Below, piece by piece: positions 50,308 to 59,123 of a stretch of DNA of 64,000 nucleotides (the first letter of the stretch is position 1; each line of letters starts with the position of its first letter). The notes under the pieces were generated by a model, which saw only the letters and a list, made by a program, of their open reading frames with translations, had not been told where the DNA came from and made no database searches. A program made the position numbers and the translations under genes. The stretch is from Collinsella aerofaciens. GTDB lineage: Bacteria; Actinomycetota; Coriobacteriia; Coriobacteriales; Coriobacteriaceae. Location of the stretch: contig NZ_SPFO01000010.1 in assembly GCF_005845035.1 (NCBI RefSeq), positions 1 through 64,000 on the forward strand. The letters are read 5' to 3'.

Positions 50308-52881
50308 GTGTCTGATCAACAGCAAGAAAACGAAATAACGACGACGCAGGCCGCTCCCGCTGTACCGGTTGCGTCGGACCAGGTTGCGGCGCCTGCGCAA
50401 GTCTCGGCTCCTGAGACGCCTAAGGCTGCTTCGACGCCTACGCCTGTAGCGGCTGAGAAGGCCGTGCCTGCAACTGGTGAGGAGGCTGCTCCGGCAAAGC
50501 CCAAGCGCATGCGCCGCACGGCCAAGCCTGCCGCTGACGGCGAGGAGGTCACCAAGCCCAAGCGCCGTACCACGCGGACGACGCGCGCCAAGCGCACCGT
50601 TGCAGCTGACTCCTCGGCGCCGATTTCCGATGAGGTCGCGCAGGCACGTGCGTTGGCGCAGATTAGCGAGGCTCAGGTGGTGCGCGCCCGCCGCCGTGCT
50701 GCCGAGCGCGAGGCCGCGGCTCTGACCGAGCTTGCAGCTCCGTCTGTGCCCGAGACCCCTGCCGCCACCGAGACCCCTGCCGCCGACCTGCCGACCGAGA
50801 AGCCGGCAACGCGCACACGCCGTCGCACGGCTGTTAAGGCCGAGCAGGTTGCTGAACAGGTAACCCCCGAGCTCACTGAGGCTTCGGTCCGTTCCACGGC
50901 AGGGGAGGGCGCATCGCCTGCTGAGCCCGCTGCGCCTGTCGAGGCCAGCGAAGTTCCCGTTGTCGATCCGGCTTTGCGCCCGCACCGTCGCGGTCGCAAG
51001 CCCAAGGCCTTCGTCGAGGCAGAGAAGGCCGCAGCCGCAGCCGCCGCCGCTCGGGATGCTGCGGCGACCGCCGAGTCTGCAACCGCTGCCGATGCACCCG
51101 TCCAGGATGCTACGACTTCCGAGGCCGCTCCCGCCGATGTCGAGCCCGCCGACGTCCGTCCTGGTCGCAGCCATCGTACTGCTGCTAAGCGCACGTCCAA
51201 GGCCAAGGCTGCCAAGAAGGGTGCGTCCGAGGATTCCGCCGAGACGACCGCCGATGCATCGACTGATGCCGCCGAGCCCCAAGACGTCGAACAGCCTGCG
51301 TCCGAGAAGCCCAAGCGCGGTCGTAAGAAGTCCGCTAAGGCCAAGGCGTCCGAGCAGCAGGCTGATGCCGAAGCGCAGATTGATTCCGGCGCCGAGGCCA
51401 ATGACGCCGCTGCGGCCAATGCCGGCGCCGCCGCAACCGATGGCGCCGCGCCCGCCGAGGCCGAAGACGGCGCTCGCCCCAACCGTCGCCAGCACAAGCG
51501 CAACGAGGAGCGCAACGATCGCAAGGACGAGCGCAACAACGACCGTCGCAACCGTCAGCGCGATCGCAAACAGCGCAACAAGGAGCGCAACGCCGCCCCC
51601 ACCGAGCCCACGCTTTCGCGTGAGGAGCTCGCTGCCATGAAGGTCGCCGAACTGCGCGAGAAGGCCAAGGAGTTCGAGATCGAGACGACCGGCAAGAAGA
51701 AAGCCGAGCTCGTCGAGGAGATCTACGTCACCGCCGCGAAGGCCGAGGGCTTCCGCGACATCAAGGGCATTCTGCAGATTCGCCCGGACAGCTCCGGCAT
51801 CATCCACGCCCATGGCTACATGAAGTCCAACGACGACGCCTTCGTGCCCGCCTACCTCATCCGCTCCGCGCGCCTGCGCACGGGCGACGTCATCGAGGGC
51901 TCGCTGCGTCCTTCGCGCGGCGGCGACAAGCGCGCCGGCCTCGCCAAAATCACGACCGTCAACGGTCTGGATCCCGAGCAGATTCGCAACCGCCCCAAGT
52001 TCGGCGACCTCACCCCGGTCTATCCTAACGAGCCGCTGCGCATGGAGCACGGCAAGGACTCCATTACCGGTCGCGCCATCGACATCGTGTCGCCGATCGG
52101 CAAGGGTCAGCGTGGCCTGATCGTGTCCCCGCCCAAGGCCGGCAAGACCACGATCCTCAAGAAGATCTGCCAGTCTATCTCGATTAACAATCCCGAGGTG
52201 CACCTCATCTGCCTGCTCGTCGACGAGCGCCCCGAAGAGGTCACCGATATGCAGCGTTCCATCAAGGGCGAGGTTGTTGCGTCGACCTTCGATATGCCCG
52301 CCGAAAACCACACTCGCGTGGCAGAGCTCGTCATCGAGCGCGCCAAGCGCATCGTGGAGCTGGGCGGCGATGTCGTGGTGGTGCTCGACTCCATCACGCG
52401 TCTTGCCCGTGCCTACAACTTGGCGGCGCCCGCCTCAGGTCGCATCCTTTCGGGTGGCGTCGATTCGGCGGCACTGTATCCGCCCAAGCGCTTCCTGGGC
52501 GCAGCCCGCAATATCGAGAACGGTGGCTCGCTCACCATCCTGGCCTCTGCCCTCATCGACACCGGTTCCAAGATGGACGAGGTCATCTTTGAGGAGTTCA
52601 AGGGCACCGGCAACATGGAGCTCAAGCTCGACCGCGACCTGGCCGATCGCCGCATTTTCCCGGCCATCGACCCCGTTGCCTCGGGTACGCGCAACGAGGA
52701 CCTGCTGGTCGACGAGCAGATGCGCCCGTTTGTCTTTGGTCTGCGTCGCATCCTCGCCGGCATGAACAATACCGAGCGCGCAGCCGCATCGTTTATCAAG
52801 GGTCTTAAGGGCACCAACACCAACCAGGAGTTCCTGGTGCGTTCGGCTAAAAAACACAGCGACTACGAGCAGACGTTCTAG
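50308..52881 (+). CDS. rho: Transcription termination factor Rho with long N-terminal extension
   Basis: 857 residues, about twice the size of E. coli Rho. Residues 1 to about 430 are low-complexity: Ala/Pro/Glu-rich, then an Arg/Asn-rich tract (RRQHKRNEERNDRKDERNN..., about 390-430), probably an RNA-binding disordered arm. The canonical part begins at LSREELAAMKVAELREKAKE, then the cold-shock-like RNA-binding domain (GILQIRPDSSGIIHAHGY), the hexameric ATPase with Walker A PPKAGKTTILKK (about 606-617), LLVDERPEEVTDM, and the Q/R-loop regions to FIKGLKGTNTNQEFL. GTG 50308 has only a weak ribosome binding site. A long leader may allow self-regulation. Confidence 0.95.
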   Translation: MSDQQQENEITTTQAAPAVPVASDQVAAPAQVSAPETPKAASTPTPVAAEKAVPATGEEAAPAKPKRMRRTAKPAADGEEVTKPKRRTTRTTRAKRTVAADSSAPISDEVAQARALAQISEAQVVRARRRAAEREAAALTELAAPSVPETPAATETPAADLPTEKPATRTRRRTAVKAEQVAEQVTPELTEASVRSTAGEGASPAEPAAPVEASEVPVVDPALRPHRRGRKPKAFVEAEKAAAAAAAARDAAATAESATAADAPVQDATTSEAAPADVEPADVRPGRSHRTAAKRTSKAKAAKKGASEDSAETTADASTDAAEPQDVEQPASEKPKRGRKKSAKAKASEQQADAEAQIDSGAEANDAAAANAGAAATDGAAPAEAEDGARPNRRQHKRNEERNDRKDERNNDRRNRQRDRKQRNKERNAAPTEPTLSREELAAMKVAELREKAKEFEIETTGKKKAELVEEIYVTAAKAEGFRDIKGILQIRPDSSGIIHAHGYMKSNDDAFVPAYLIRSARLRTGDVIEGSLRPSRGGDKRAGLAKITTVNGLDPEQIRNRPKFGDLTPVYPNEPLRMEHGKDSITGRAIDIVSPIGKGQRGLIVSPPKAGKTTILKKICQSISINNPEVHLICLLVDERPEEVTDMQRSIKGEVVASTFDMPAENHTRVAELVIERAKRIVELGGDVVVVLDSITRLARAYNLAAPASGRILSGGVDSAALYPPKRFLGAARNIENGGSLTILASALIDTGSKMDEVIFEEFKGTGNMELKLDRDLADRRIFPAIDPVASGTRNEDLLVDEQMRPFVFGLRRILAGMNNTERAAASFIKGLKGTNTNQEFLVRSAKKHSDYEQTF

Positions 52882-53194
52882 GTTGTCATCCACGCGCAGC
52901 GATAGTCATCAATGCGATAAAGGGTCGGGGCTTTGAGCCTCGGCCCTTTTCCATATCGCCGCTCCGCGCTTATTTTTAACCATAAGAACGACGAGCAGCA
53001 GGTTTCCCGTTTCAATCCGACATCGTCGCTTGCAATCGACAGGGCGGTTTCGCATAATAGCTTTTAAGCTTCGCGACGGAAAACGCAGATGAATCGAACC
53101 ATATACCGTTGCTTTGGGGCATAGCCCCGCTTCATCTTCTCTCGCGCAGCCAACTGAATGATGCGATTTGGGTGCTGGAAGATGGGGAGAGCTC
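52882..53194. other. Intergenic region after rho
   Basis: No gene seen apart from the rho terminator; the remainder (52951-53180) shows no repeat or recognisable RNA. GGGGAGAG at its right end is the ribosome binding site of the next gene. Confidence 0.6.
52918..52951 (+). terminator. Rho-independent terminator of rho
   Basis: AAAGGGTCGGGGCT - ttg - AGCCTCGGCCCTTTT; the stem contains two G-U pairs and ends in a T-run. It lies about 40 bases past the stop. Confidence 0.85.
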
Positions 53195-54595
53195 ATGGCT
53201 TCTTCTGATGCAACACAACGAGCAGTCCTTGCCGGACTTTCGTGCGGGATCGGCCTTGCCGCTCCCGTGGTTATGTATGCCGCGACGCTACCGTTTTCGT
53301 CGGTGAACGAGACGGTCGTGGCGGGTGCGGTTCCCTTCGCCGTGGGCGCGGTGGCGGGCGTGGGTATCTATGCCGCCTCGCTGGGTATCTCCGAGTACCG
53401 TGCGCAGCGTGAAGAGCGTCTGTTCCAGCCCGATGCCATGGGCGGTGCCGCCAATCTCAATCAGCATCAAAGCGAGTTCAAGACCGCCTCGATTCCAGCT
53501 CAGCAGCAGGATGCGACTCCTTACGCTGCGGTTTCTGCTTCTCAGGCTCAGCCGGAGCAGTCTACCTCGGCATTCCTTTCCGGCCTGACTGGTGCGTTCC
53601 AGCGCCGTCATGCCGATGATGGTGTCCCTACCATCGCTCGAGCTGCAGATGCTATGGACGAGGACGAGGCTTGGTCCATGATCGACAGTATGCTCGACGA
53701 CGATTCGCCGGTGAGCTGCGACCCTGCACACTCGCGCGACGTCTATCAAGTCGCCATCGACGAGCTCACCAACGGCGGGCAGACAGGCTCCTTCAATCGT
53801 GACGACATCGCCGCCGCGGCGCGCGCCGTGTCGGGCTCCCAGGCCGCCCCTGCGGGCAGCACGGCGGCTTTCGTGGCACTCGTTGCCAACGCGGCAGCCA
53901 ATAACGCCTACAACGCTACCTCGGGCGACGCGAACGCTTCTGTCGACAATTCGTACGTTGATGAAGCCATGGCCGCGGACGAGGAGGCCGTTGCCGCCCG
54001 CCGTGCCGCCGAAAGCTCGCTGTGGGGCGCTCCTGCCCGGCAGCAGGCGGCTGAGGCTGCGCCGTACAATGCAAACCTCGCCAGCATGCCTATCATCTCC
54101 GGTGCCGCGGACATCGATCTTGACGACCTCGATGAACCCGCAGCCATCACCGCATCTATTGAAGCCCAAGATCGCATCGACACCGGCGACCTTCCGGACG
54201 CCTCGCTCGAGGTTGATGTCCCCATGGCCGATTACTCGGGCCACGAGGACATGTGGGCCGCCGCCACCGCGATTCTGGATGAGATTGACGAGCCCGCTCC
54301 TGTTGCCGCCCCCGCTCCCGTCGCTGCCCCTCAGCCTGCTGCCCCCGCTTATGTCGGCCGTCACAGCGCTGTGTTTCCCGAGGATACCGCCCGTATCTCG
54401 CGCGAGAGCATTGAGCGAGCCGAGGCTATTGCCGCCGGCATTATGGAAAATCGTCGTCACGAGCGCGTCAATCAGATTCTCGAGGAAGAGATCGAGCGCC
54501 TGCAGTCCTCTACCGCCAAGCGTACGGGCCGTGCCTATCTGAGCGTTATCGAGGGCGGTACCGCCAGCTTCGCGCCGCTCCGCGCGGAGGCATAA
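53195..54595 (+). CDS. Membrane-anchored acidic/Ala-rich protein, unknown
   Basis: 466 residues. Two hydrophobic segments near the N-terminus (VLAGLSCGIGLAAPVVMYAATL and VAGAVPFAVGAVAGVGIYAASL) form a membrane hairpin. The remaining ~400 residues are hydrophilic, Ala/Asp/Glu-rich and mostly disordered-looking, ending in a charged helix (ERVNQILEEEIERLQSSTAKRTGRAYLSVIEGG). No known domain. I chose ATG 53195 (GGGGAGAG upstream). A VanZ-like gene begins 7 bases after the stop, so the two form an operon. Confidence 0.75.
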   Translation: MASSDATQRAVLAGLSCGIGLAAPVVMYAATLPFSSVNETVVAGAVPFAVGAVAGVGIYAASLGISEYRAQREERLFQPDAMGGAANLNQHQSEFKTASIPAQQQDATPYAAVSASQAQPEQSTSAFLSGLTGAFQRRHADDGVPTIARAADAMDEDEAWSMIDSMLDDDSPVSCDPAHSRDVYQVAIDELTNGGQTGSFNRDDIAAAARAVSGSQAAPAGSTAAFVALVANAAANNAYNATSGDANASVDNSYVDEAMAADEEAVAARRAAESSLWGAPARQQAAEAAPYNANLASMPIISGAADIDLDDLDEPAAITASIEAQDRIDTGDLPDASLEVDVPMADYSGHEDMWAAATAILDEIDEPAPVAAPAPVAAPQPAAPAYVGRHSAVFPEDTARISRESIERAEAIAAGIMENRRHERVNQILEEEIERLQSSTAKRTGRAYLSVIEGGTASFAPLRAEA

Positions 54596-54602
54596 CTTCT
54601 GC

Positions 54603-55052
54603 ATGGTTAAGATCAATCGAAAATGGGCGGTTGTAACCTGCCTGATGGCGCTCTTGATCTGGGGCAATTCGCTGGTTCCCGGCTCGGGGTCGGGCTCGCT
54701 GAGCCTGACGGTCATGGAAGCTATCCGCGGTTTCCTGCACGGCGTGGGACTTCCATATGAATGGGTGACCAACTTTGTTGTTCGCAAGTGCGCGCATTTT
54801 ACCGAGTATATGGTGCTCGGCATCCTGGCAACGCACGCCTTTGATCTTGAGGGCCGGCGCACCTTTGACGTGCTGCTGCCCACGGCGGTGTTCCTGCTGC
54901 TGATTCCCTCGATCGACGAGACGATTCAGCTCTTTGTGCCGGGACGCGCCGGCATGATCACCGATGTGATGATCGACTGCTGTGGGGCGGCGACGGGCGT
55001 TGTGCTCCGATATCTCTTACGGTCGCTGATGTGCGCCAAAAAGGCCGCCTAG
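54603..55052 (+). CDS. VanZ-like membrane protein
   Basis: 149 residues with four membrane segments and the VanZ signature (VRKCAHFTEYMVLGIL, then SIDETIQLFVPGRAGMITDVMIDCCGAATG). VanZ-like proteins are widespread; one is linked to teicoplanin tolerance but most have no known function. GGAGG lies 11 bases before the ATG, inside the end of the upstream gene. The stop codon lies within the left arm of the terminator. Confidence 0.88.
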   Translation: MVKINRKWAVVTCLMALLIWGNSLVPGSGSGSLSLTVMEAIRGFLHGVGLPYEWVTNFVVRKCAHFTEYMVLGILATHAFDLEGRRTFDVLLPTAVFLLLIPSIDETIQLFVPGRAGMITDVMIDCCGAATGVVLRYLLRSLMCAKKAA

Positions 55053-55084
55053 GACGTATCGTTTGGTCCTAGGCGGCCTTTTTT
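55038..55084. terminator. Bidirectional terminator overlapping the vanZ-like stop
   Basis: AAAAAGGCCGCCTAGGAC (55037-55054) pairs with GTCCTAGGCGGCCTTTTTT; the stem includes the TAG stop. It serves the plus-strand pair and could also serve the convergent kinase gene. Confidence 0.9.
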
Positions 55085-55166
55085 ATTTGAGGGCTTATAT
55101 GAAGCGTGGTGGCGTCGTTCCGTAGATCGGATTTGCCGGGCGCACCACGCCCTGTGGGTGCGTCTG

Positions 55167-56057
55167 CTACTGAAGCGCCTGTGCGCCCAGGGCCAGGCAG
55201 CCCATGATGCCCTGCTTGCCCTCGAGGCTGTTGTTGACGATGTAGTTATCGATGTCGTTGACCTCGGGCGTGACGATATAGCCGTTGAGCATCTCGGCGC
55301 ACTTCTTGCGCGCGAGTGGCACGATGGGAGTGTGGTCGGCCACGCCGCCGCCGATGATAATCTTTTGCGGTGCGTAGCACAGCGTGTAGGTCATGAGCGC
55401 CTGTGCCAGATAGCCGGCGAGCAGGTCCATGGCCTCCGGGTCATCGGCCATGTCTCCGGCGCTCCTGCCATCCCAGCGCTTTTTGACGCCGGGACCTGCA
55501 ATGAGGCCCTCGAGGCAGTTGTCGTGGAAGGGGCAGGCGCTGTGCTCGCCAATAGTGTCGCGCGGGTCGCGCGTGACCAGGATGTGGCCAGCCTCGGGAT
55601 GCATCATGCCGTGCACGAGCTGGCCGCCCGAGAGCACGCCGGCGCCCACGCCGGTGCCGATGGTCAGATACACAACGTCAGTGAGGCCTTGGGCGCAACC
55701 AAAGGTGACCTCGCCCAGGCAGGCGACGTTGACGTCGGTGTCGTAGCCGCAGGGGACATTGAGCTCGTTTTGGATAGTGCCCAGCAGGTCAAAGTAGCGC
55801 CATGCCGTCTTAGGGGTCTCTAGGATCTTGCCGTACTGCGGCGAAGCGGGGTTGACCGCGGTGGGGCCAAAGGCGCCAATGCCCAGCGCAGCGATGCCCT
55901 TGTCGGCAAACCATGCGTTGACGGCCTCAACGGTCTCCTGCGGGGTCGTGGTCGCGATCTGCTCGCGCTCTAGGACCGTACCGTCTGCATAGCCCGTGGC
56001 GCAGACCATCTTGGTGCCACCGGCCTCGAGCGCTCCGATAAGCTGCTGCTCTGCCAT
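55167..56057 (-). CDS. ROK family sugar kinase (fructokinase-like)
   Basis: 296 residues. The N-terminal LIGALEAGGTKMVCATG is the ATP-binding start seen in ROK fructokinases. Later come IGAFGPTAVNP, DTDVNVACLGEVTFG (catalytic Asp), YLTIGTGVGAG, and a zinc site in HPEAGHILV...CPFHDNCLEGLIAGP. It phosphorylates a hexose, most likely fructose, mannose or glucose, in the cytoplasm. No sugar transporter adjoins it. GAGAGAGGAAT precedes ATG 56057. Confidence 0.88.
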   Translation of the reverse strand: MAEQQLIGALEAGGTKMVCATGYADGTVLEREQIATTTPQETVEAVNAWFADKGIAALGIGAFGPTAVNPASPQYGKILETPKTAWRYFDLLGTIQNELNVPCGYDTDVNVACLGEVTFGCAQGLTDVVYLTIGTGVGAGVLSGGQLVHGMMHPEAGHILVTRDPRDTIGEHSACPFHDNCLEGLIAGPGVKKRWDGRSAGDMADDPEAMDLLAGYLAQALMTYTLCYAPQKIIIGGGVADHTPIVPLARKKCAEMLNGYIVTPEVNDIDNYIVNNSLEGKQGIMGCLALGAQALQ

Positions 56058-56132
56058 AGTATTCCTCTCTCTGGGACGAGTTGCTCCGTGACTAAAGTAT
56101 AGAGCTCTAAACCATTTAAGAAAGCGCTATAG

Positions 56133-56173
56133 AAAGAAGCCTCGCAACGCGGCGGGCGGTGCGAGGCTTCTTT
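56133..56173. terminator. Terminator of the aminotransferase gene
   Basis: AAAGAAGCCTCGCA and TGCGAGGCTTCTTT are exact 14-bp inverted repeats around a GC-rich loop. On the minus strand it lies just after the aminotransferase stop; it is symmetrical and could work both ways. Confidence 0.85.
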
Positions 56174-56198
56174 GGTTGCTTTAGTTGCCGGGCCGTCC

Positions 56199-57380
56199 TT
56201 ACCCGCGCGGCTTGATTTTATCACGTAGCGACTTGAGGTTCTCCAGCGCCGCGTTAAGCGTCTCGTCTCGCTTGGCAAAGTGGAAACGAATCAGATGGTT
56301 GACGGGCTCGCGGAAGAAGCTCGAGCCGGGCACGGCGCCCACACCCACTTTAGACGCGAGGTCCTCACAGAATTCGAGGTCGCTGTCATAGCCAAACTCA
56401 GAGATGTCCATCATGACGTAGTAGGCGCCCTGCGGCACGTTATGCTCAAGACCGATGCTGTCGAGTCCCTGGCAGAACAGGTCGCGCTTGGCGGTGTAGA
56501 GGTCGAGGACCTCATCGTAATAGCTGTCGTCGAAGTTGAGGGCGGTGACGACAGCTTCCTGCAGGGGAGCGGCGGCACCCACGGTGAGGAAGTCGTGGAC
56601 CTTCTTGATGCGCTCGGTGATCTCGGCAGGGGCGATGGTGTAGCCCAGGCGCCAGCCGGTGATGGAGTAGGTCTTGGACAGCGAGCTGCAGCTGATGGTG
56701 CGCTCAAACATGCCGGGCAGCGTGGCCATATAGACGTGCTCGTGGGGCGCGTAGACGATGTGCTCGTATACCTCGTCTGTAATGCAGTAGGTGTCGTACT
56801 TTTTGCAGAGGTCGGCGATAAAGGTGAGCTCCTCGCGCGTAAAGACCTTGCCGCAGGGGTTGGAAGGGTTGCACAGGACGATGGCCTTGGGGTCGTTGTC
56901 GCGGAAGGCCGCCTCGAGTGTCTCGCGGTCAAAGTCGAATGAGGGTGGGTTGAGCGGCACGTAGATGGGCTCGGCACCCGAAAGGATCGTGTCGGCGCCG
57001 TAGTTCTCGTAGAACGGCGAGAAGATGACGACCTTGTCGCCGGGGTTGGTGACCGTCATCATGGCGGCCATCATGGCCTCGGTGGAGCCGCAAGTGACTA
57101 CGATATTCTCGTTGGGGTTCACCGGCATGCCCATAAAGTGCTCCTGTTTGGCGGCGAGCGCCTCGCGCATGGCCTGGGAGCCCCAGGTGATGGAGTACTG
57201 GTGGTAAAGCGGCTTGGGGTCGGTGGCGATGGTGCCCAGACTATTGAGCAGCTGCGCCGGGGGATCGAAGTCGGGGAAGCCCTGCGACAGGTTGACGGCG
57301 CCATACTTGTTGGAGATGCGCGTCATACGGCGGATGACCGAATCGGTAAACGTTGCCGTGCGGTTGGAGAGTTCTTTCAT
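56199..57380 (-). CDS. Class I PLP-dependent aminotransferase
   Basis: 393 residues. Family motifs: NLSQGFPDFDPP at the N-terminus, VTCGSTEAMMAAMMTV, LCNPSNPCGKVF, DEVYEHIVY, and the PLP lysine K236 in SSLSKTYSITGWRLGY, then GAYYVMMDIS and RFHFAK. It resembles the kynurenine/methionine-type aminotransferases (YbdL/MtnE-like) that act on large neutral amino acids; the substrate cannot be fixed. I chose ATG 57380 behind GAAAGGA. Confidence 0.9.
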   Translation of the reverse strand: MKELSNRTATFTDSVIRRMTRISNKYGAVNLSQGFPDFDPPAQLLNSLGTIATDPKPLYHQYSITWGSQAMREALAAKQEHFMGMPVNPNENIVVTCGSTEAMMAAMMTVTNPGDKVVIFSPFYENYGADTILSGAEPIYVPLNPPSFDFDRETLEAAFRDNDPKAIVLCNPSNPCGKVFTREELTFIADLCKKYDTYCITDEVYEHIVYAPHEHVYMATLPGMFERTISCSSLSKTYSITGWRLGYTIAPAEITERIKKVHDFLTVGAAAPLQEAVVTALNFDDSYYDEVLDLYTAKRDLFCQGLDSIGLEHNVPQGAYYVMMDISEFGYDSDLEFCEDLASKVGVGAVPGSSFFREPVNHLIRFHFAKRDETLNAALENLKSLRDKIKPRG

Positions 57381-57490
57381 GCCGGTCCTTTCGAGCATTT
57401 GCAGTGGGGCAAGTTTACTCCTATGAAACCGGTGGGATTTGCTCGAAATGGATCCGAAAAACTCTTTTCAAAATTCTTGAAAATTGGGGC

Positions 57491-57519
57491 TTGCATCGCG
57501 TGGCGTTCCTTGCAATAAT
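57491..57519 (+). promoter_or_regulatory. Possible promoter of the tRNA cluster
   Basis: TTGCAT, 17-base spacer, AATAAT; tRNA-His starts 27 bases later. Confidence 0.5.
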
Positions 57520-57545
57520 AGTCGAGCGCGAAGCGCACAGGACAC

Positions 57546-57623
57546 GGTGGGTGTAGCTCAGTTGGCTAGAGCGACGGGTTGTGGTCCCGTAGGTCGAGGG
57601 TTCGAGTCCCTTTACCCACCCCA
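57546..57623 (+). tRNA. tRNA-His (GTG anticodon)
   Basis: Acceptor GTGGGTG pairs with TACCCAC (one G-U), with the extra 5' G (57546) facing C73, the hallmark of tRNA-His. Anticodon stem ACGGG/CCCGT with loop TTGTGGT gives GTG. T-arm GAGGGTTCGAGTCCCTT. CCA is encoded at 57621-57623. Confidence 0.95.
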
Positions 57624-57645
57624 GTTCTTGCTTCGTGTTGATATC

Positions 57646-57721
57646 GGGTCGTTAGCTCAGTTGGTAGAGCAGGGGACTCTTAATCCCAAGGTCCAGGGTT
57701 CGACCCCCTGACGGCCCACCA
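57646..57721 (+). tRNA. tRNA-Lys (CTT anticodon), copy 1
   Basis: Acceptor GGGTCGT pairs with ACGGCCC, D-arm AGCTCAGTTGGTAGAGC, anticodon loop CTCTTAA (CTT, lysine AAG codons), T-arm CAGGGTTCGACCCCCTG. CCA is encoded. It lies 22 bases after tRNA-His. Confidence 0.95.
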
Positions 57722-57734
57722 CACGATATCTCCT

Positions 57735-57764
57735 CTAAAGTCCGCCACAACGGACTTTAGCTTT
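57735..57764 (+). terminator. Hairpin between the two tRNA-Lys copies
   Basis: CTAAAGTCCG - ccacaa - CGGACTTTAG, a perfect 10-bp stem followed by CTTTG; a terminator or a processing hairpin. Confidence 0.7.
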
Positions 57765-57837
57765 GGGTCGTTAGCTCAGTTGGTAGAGCAGGGGACTCTT
57801 AATCCCAAGGTCCAGGGTTCGACCCCCTGACGGCCCA
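57765..57837 (+). tRNA. tRNA-Lys (CTT anticodon), copy 2
   Basis: Identical in its 73 bases to copy 1 as far as I can see; the 3' end is followed by CCC rather than CCA. Its last 17 bases plus CC recur at 57999-58017. Confidence 0.95.
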
Positions 57838-57849
57838 CCCAAAGATTGT

Positions 57850-57882
57850 TAAAGCGACTGGCTCAGGCTGGTCGCTTTTTTG
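57850..57882 (+). terminator. Terminator after tRNA-Lys copy 2
   Basis: AAAGCGACTGGC..GGTCGCTTTTTT: AAGCGAC/GTCGCTT stem and a T-run. A near copy lies at 58027-58059 within the duplicated tail. Confidence 0.85.
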
Positions 57883-57998
57883 TTGACCTCGTATGGGGTC
57901 GAACCCGTAAGGGCGCGGAGCTGAGGAAATACGTAAGCATTTACCAGCGTAGCGCGCAAGGCGCCTTGGCGCCGCAGCGGCCGCCTGCGCAGCAGGCT

Positions 57999-58097
57999 GA
58001 CCCCCTGACGGCCCACCAAAGCATGTTAAAGAGACTGGCTTCGGCTGGTCGCTTTTTTGTTGACCTCGCATGGGGTCGAACCCGAAAGGGCACAGCC
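57999..58097. repeat. Duplicated tRNA-Lys tail plus downstream sequence
   Basis: GACCCCCTGACGGCCCACC at 57999-58017 repeats the 3' end of tRNA-Lys copy 2 (57821-57839). The following ~80 bases (AAAG..TGTTAAAG.GACTGGCT... to GGGTCGAACCCG.AAGGGC) repeat 57841-57920 with few changes. The 178-bp spacing and the exact use of the tRNA 3' end are what an att-site duplication looks like. Confidence 0.75.
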
Positions 58098-58101
58098 GCT
58101 T

Positions 58102-58962
58102 TCACAGATCGAGCCTACCCTGGGGATCGGTAAAACCGTCAGTACCCTCCTTGAGTTTCTTCTCGTCTGCCTTCACGCGACGCTCGAGCTTTTTTGTATC
58201 CTCGGCAGGCGGTAGGTTCTCGGGGACAATTCCGCGGTCGATAAGGCTGCCACGCACGCTTGTGTTGTTCTCGACGTGCTCTTGCTTGATCTGGTCCAAG
58301 CCGTACAGGTCGTGTTCCTCGGCGTTGAAGGCCGTCATCGAGTTCGTAAGGTCCTTTGCTTTGATGAGGACATCGGCTAACCTGTCCGCCAATGCCGCGC
58401 TCTTGGGTACGCCGAGCTGCTGCTTCATTTCCGCCGTGCTTCTGCCGCCGAATAACGCCTCATCGCCCTTCGACTTGATGATCGCGAATCCTTTGGAGTC
58501 CACGCCGCGTTTGAACGCAATACCCGAGAGCTGTTTCTCTGAATCGGATAGCGAGTGGCGCGCCTGCAAGCGCTGAATCTCTGCGAAGCGCTGCTCTATG
58601 AGCTCTTGGCGGCGCGTCTGCACGGCAAAGTATGCCTGGGCGAGCGCGATCTCTGGCTTGTTTGAATCTCCGTTCTGTGCGATTAAATAGCATGCATAGC
58701 GCGTAAGTTTGTAGTCTTTAACCGCGCGAGCGGCGACACCGGCAGTTACCATTTTCGTGGTGTCACGAAAATGGGAATCAACTGGAGTTTTGTTTGTTTC
58801 GCACGAGACTTTTGCCCTCTTAACAACTTCGGCGAAGTTCTCCCATCGAGTGTACCCCATGGGTTCCATTAAATCGCGTGCGAGCCAATACTCAACGCCG
58901 TCTTCCACATTGGCGTAGCAATCAAGTTTGACACGCCACTTCTCGATATCACTACTGTCCAT
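58102..58962 (-). CDS. dinD: DNA damage-inducible protein D (DinD)-like
   Basis: 286 residues matching DinD: YWLARDLMEPMGYTRWENFAEVVKRAKVSCE (Bro-N-like part), VDSHFRDTTKMV, AVKDYKLTRYACYLIAQNGDSNKPEIALAQAYFAVQTRRQEL, and RLQARHSLSDSEKQL...RGVDSKGFAIIKSKGDEALFGG. E. coli DinD is LexA-controlled and inhibits RecA filament activity; in other genomes such genes travel with mobile elements. I chose ATG 58962 with GAGGAGGA upstream. It lies next to the duplicated tRNA-Lys tail, which suggests arrival with an integrated element. I saw no clear LexA box. Confidence 0.85.
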   Translation of the reverse strand: MDSSDIEKWRVKLDCYANVEDGVEYWLARDLMEPMGYTRWENFAEVVKRAKVSCETNKTPVDSHFRDTTKMVTAGVAARAVKDYKLTRYACYLIAQNGDSNKPEIALAQAYFAVQTRRQELIEQRFAEIQRLQARHSLSDSEKQLSGIAFKRGVDSKGFAIIKSKGDEALFGGRSTAEMKQQLGVPKSAALADRLADVLIKAKDLTNSMTAFNAEEHDLYGLDQIKQEHVENNTSVRGSLIDRGIVPENLPPAEDTKKLERRVKADEKKLKEGTDGFTDPQGRLDL

Positions 58963-59123
58963 ATCTCCTCCTCGCTGGTCTATTCTCTGTGCGGGCTTTG
59001 CCCGCTCTGTATTCAGAATTAGAATACGCTGCCGTGCGGACACGAATGAGCCCCGAGCCACTTCGAGCTCACGGGGCCCATAGATATCGATTAGTTGTGT
59101 TCTGCTTTAGATAGGTGTCCAGT

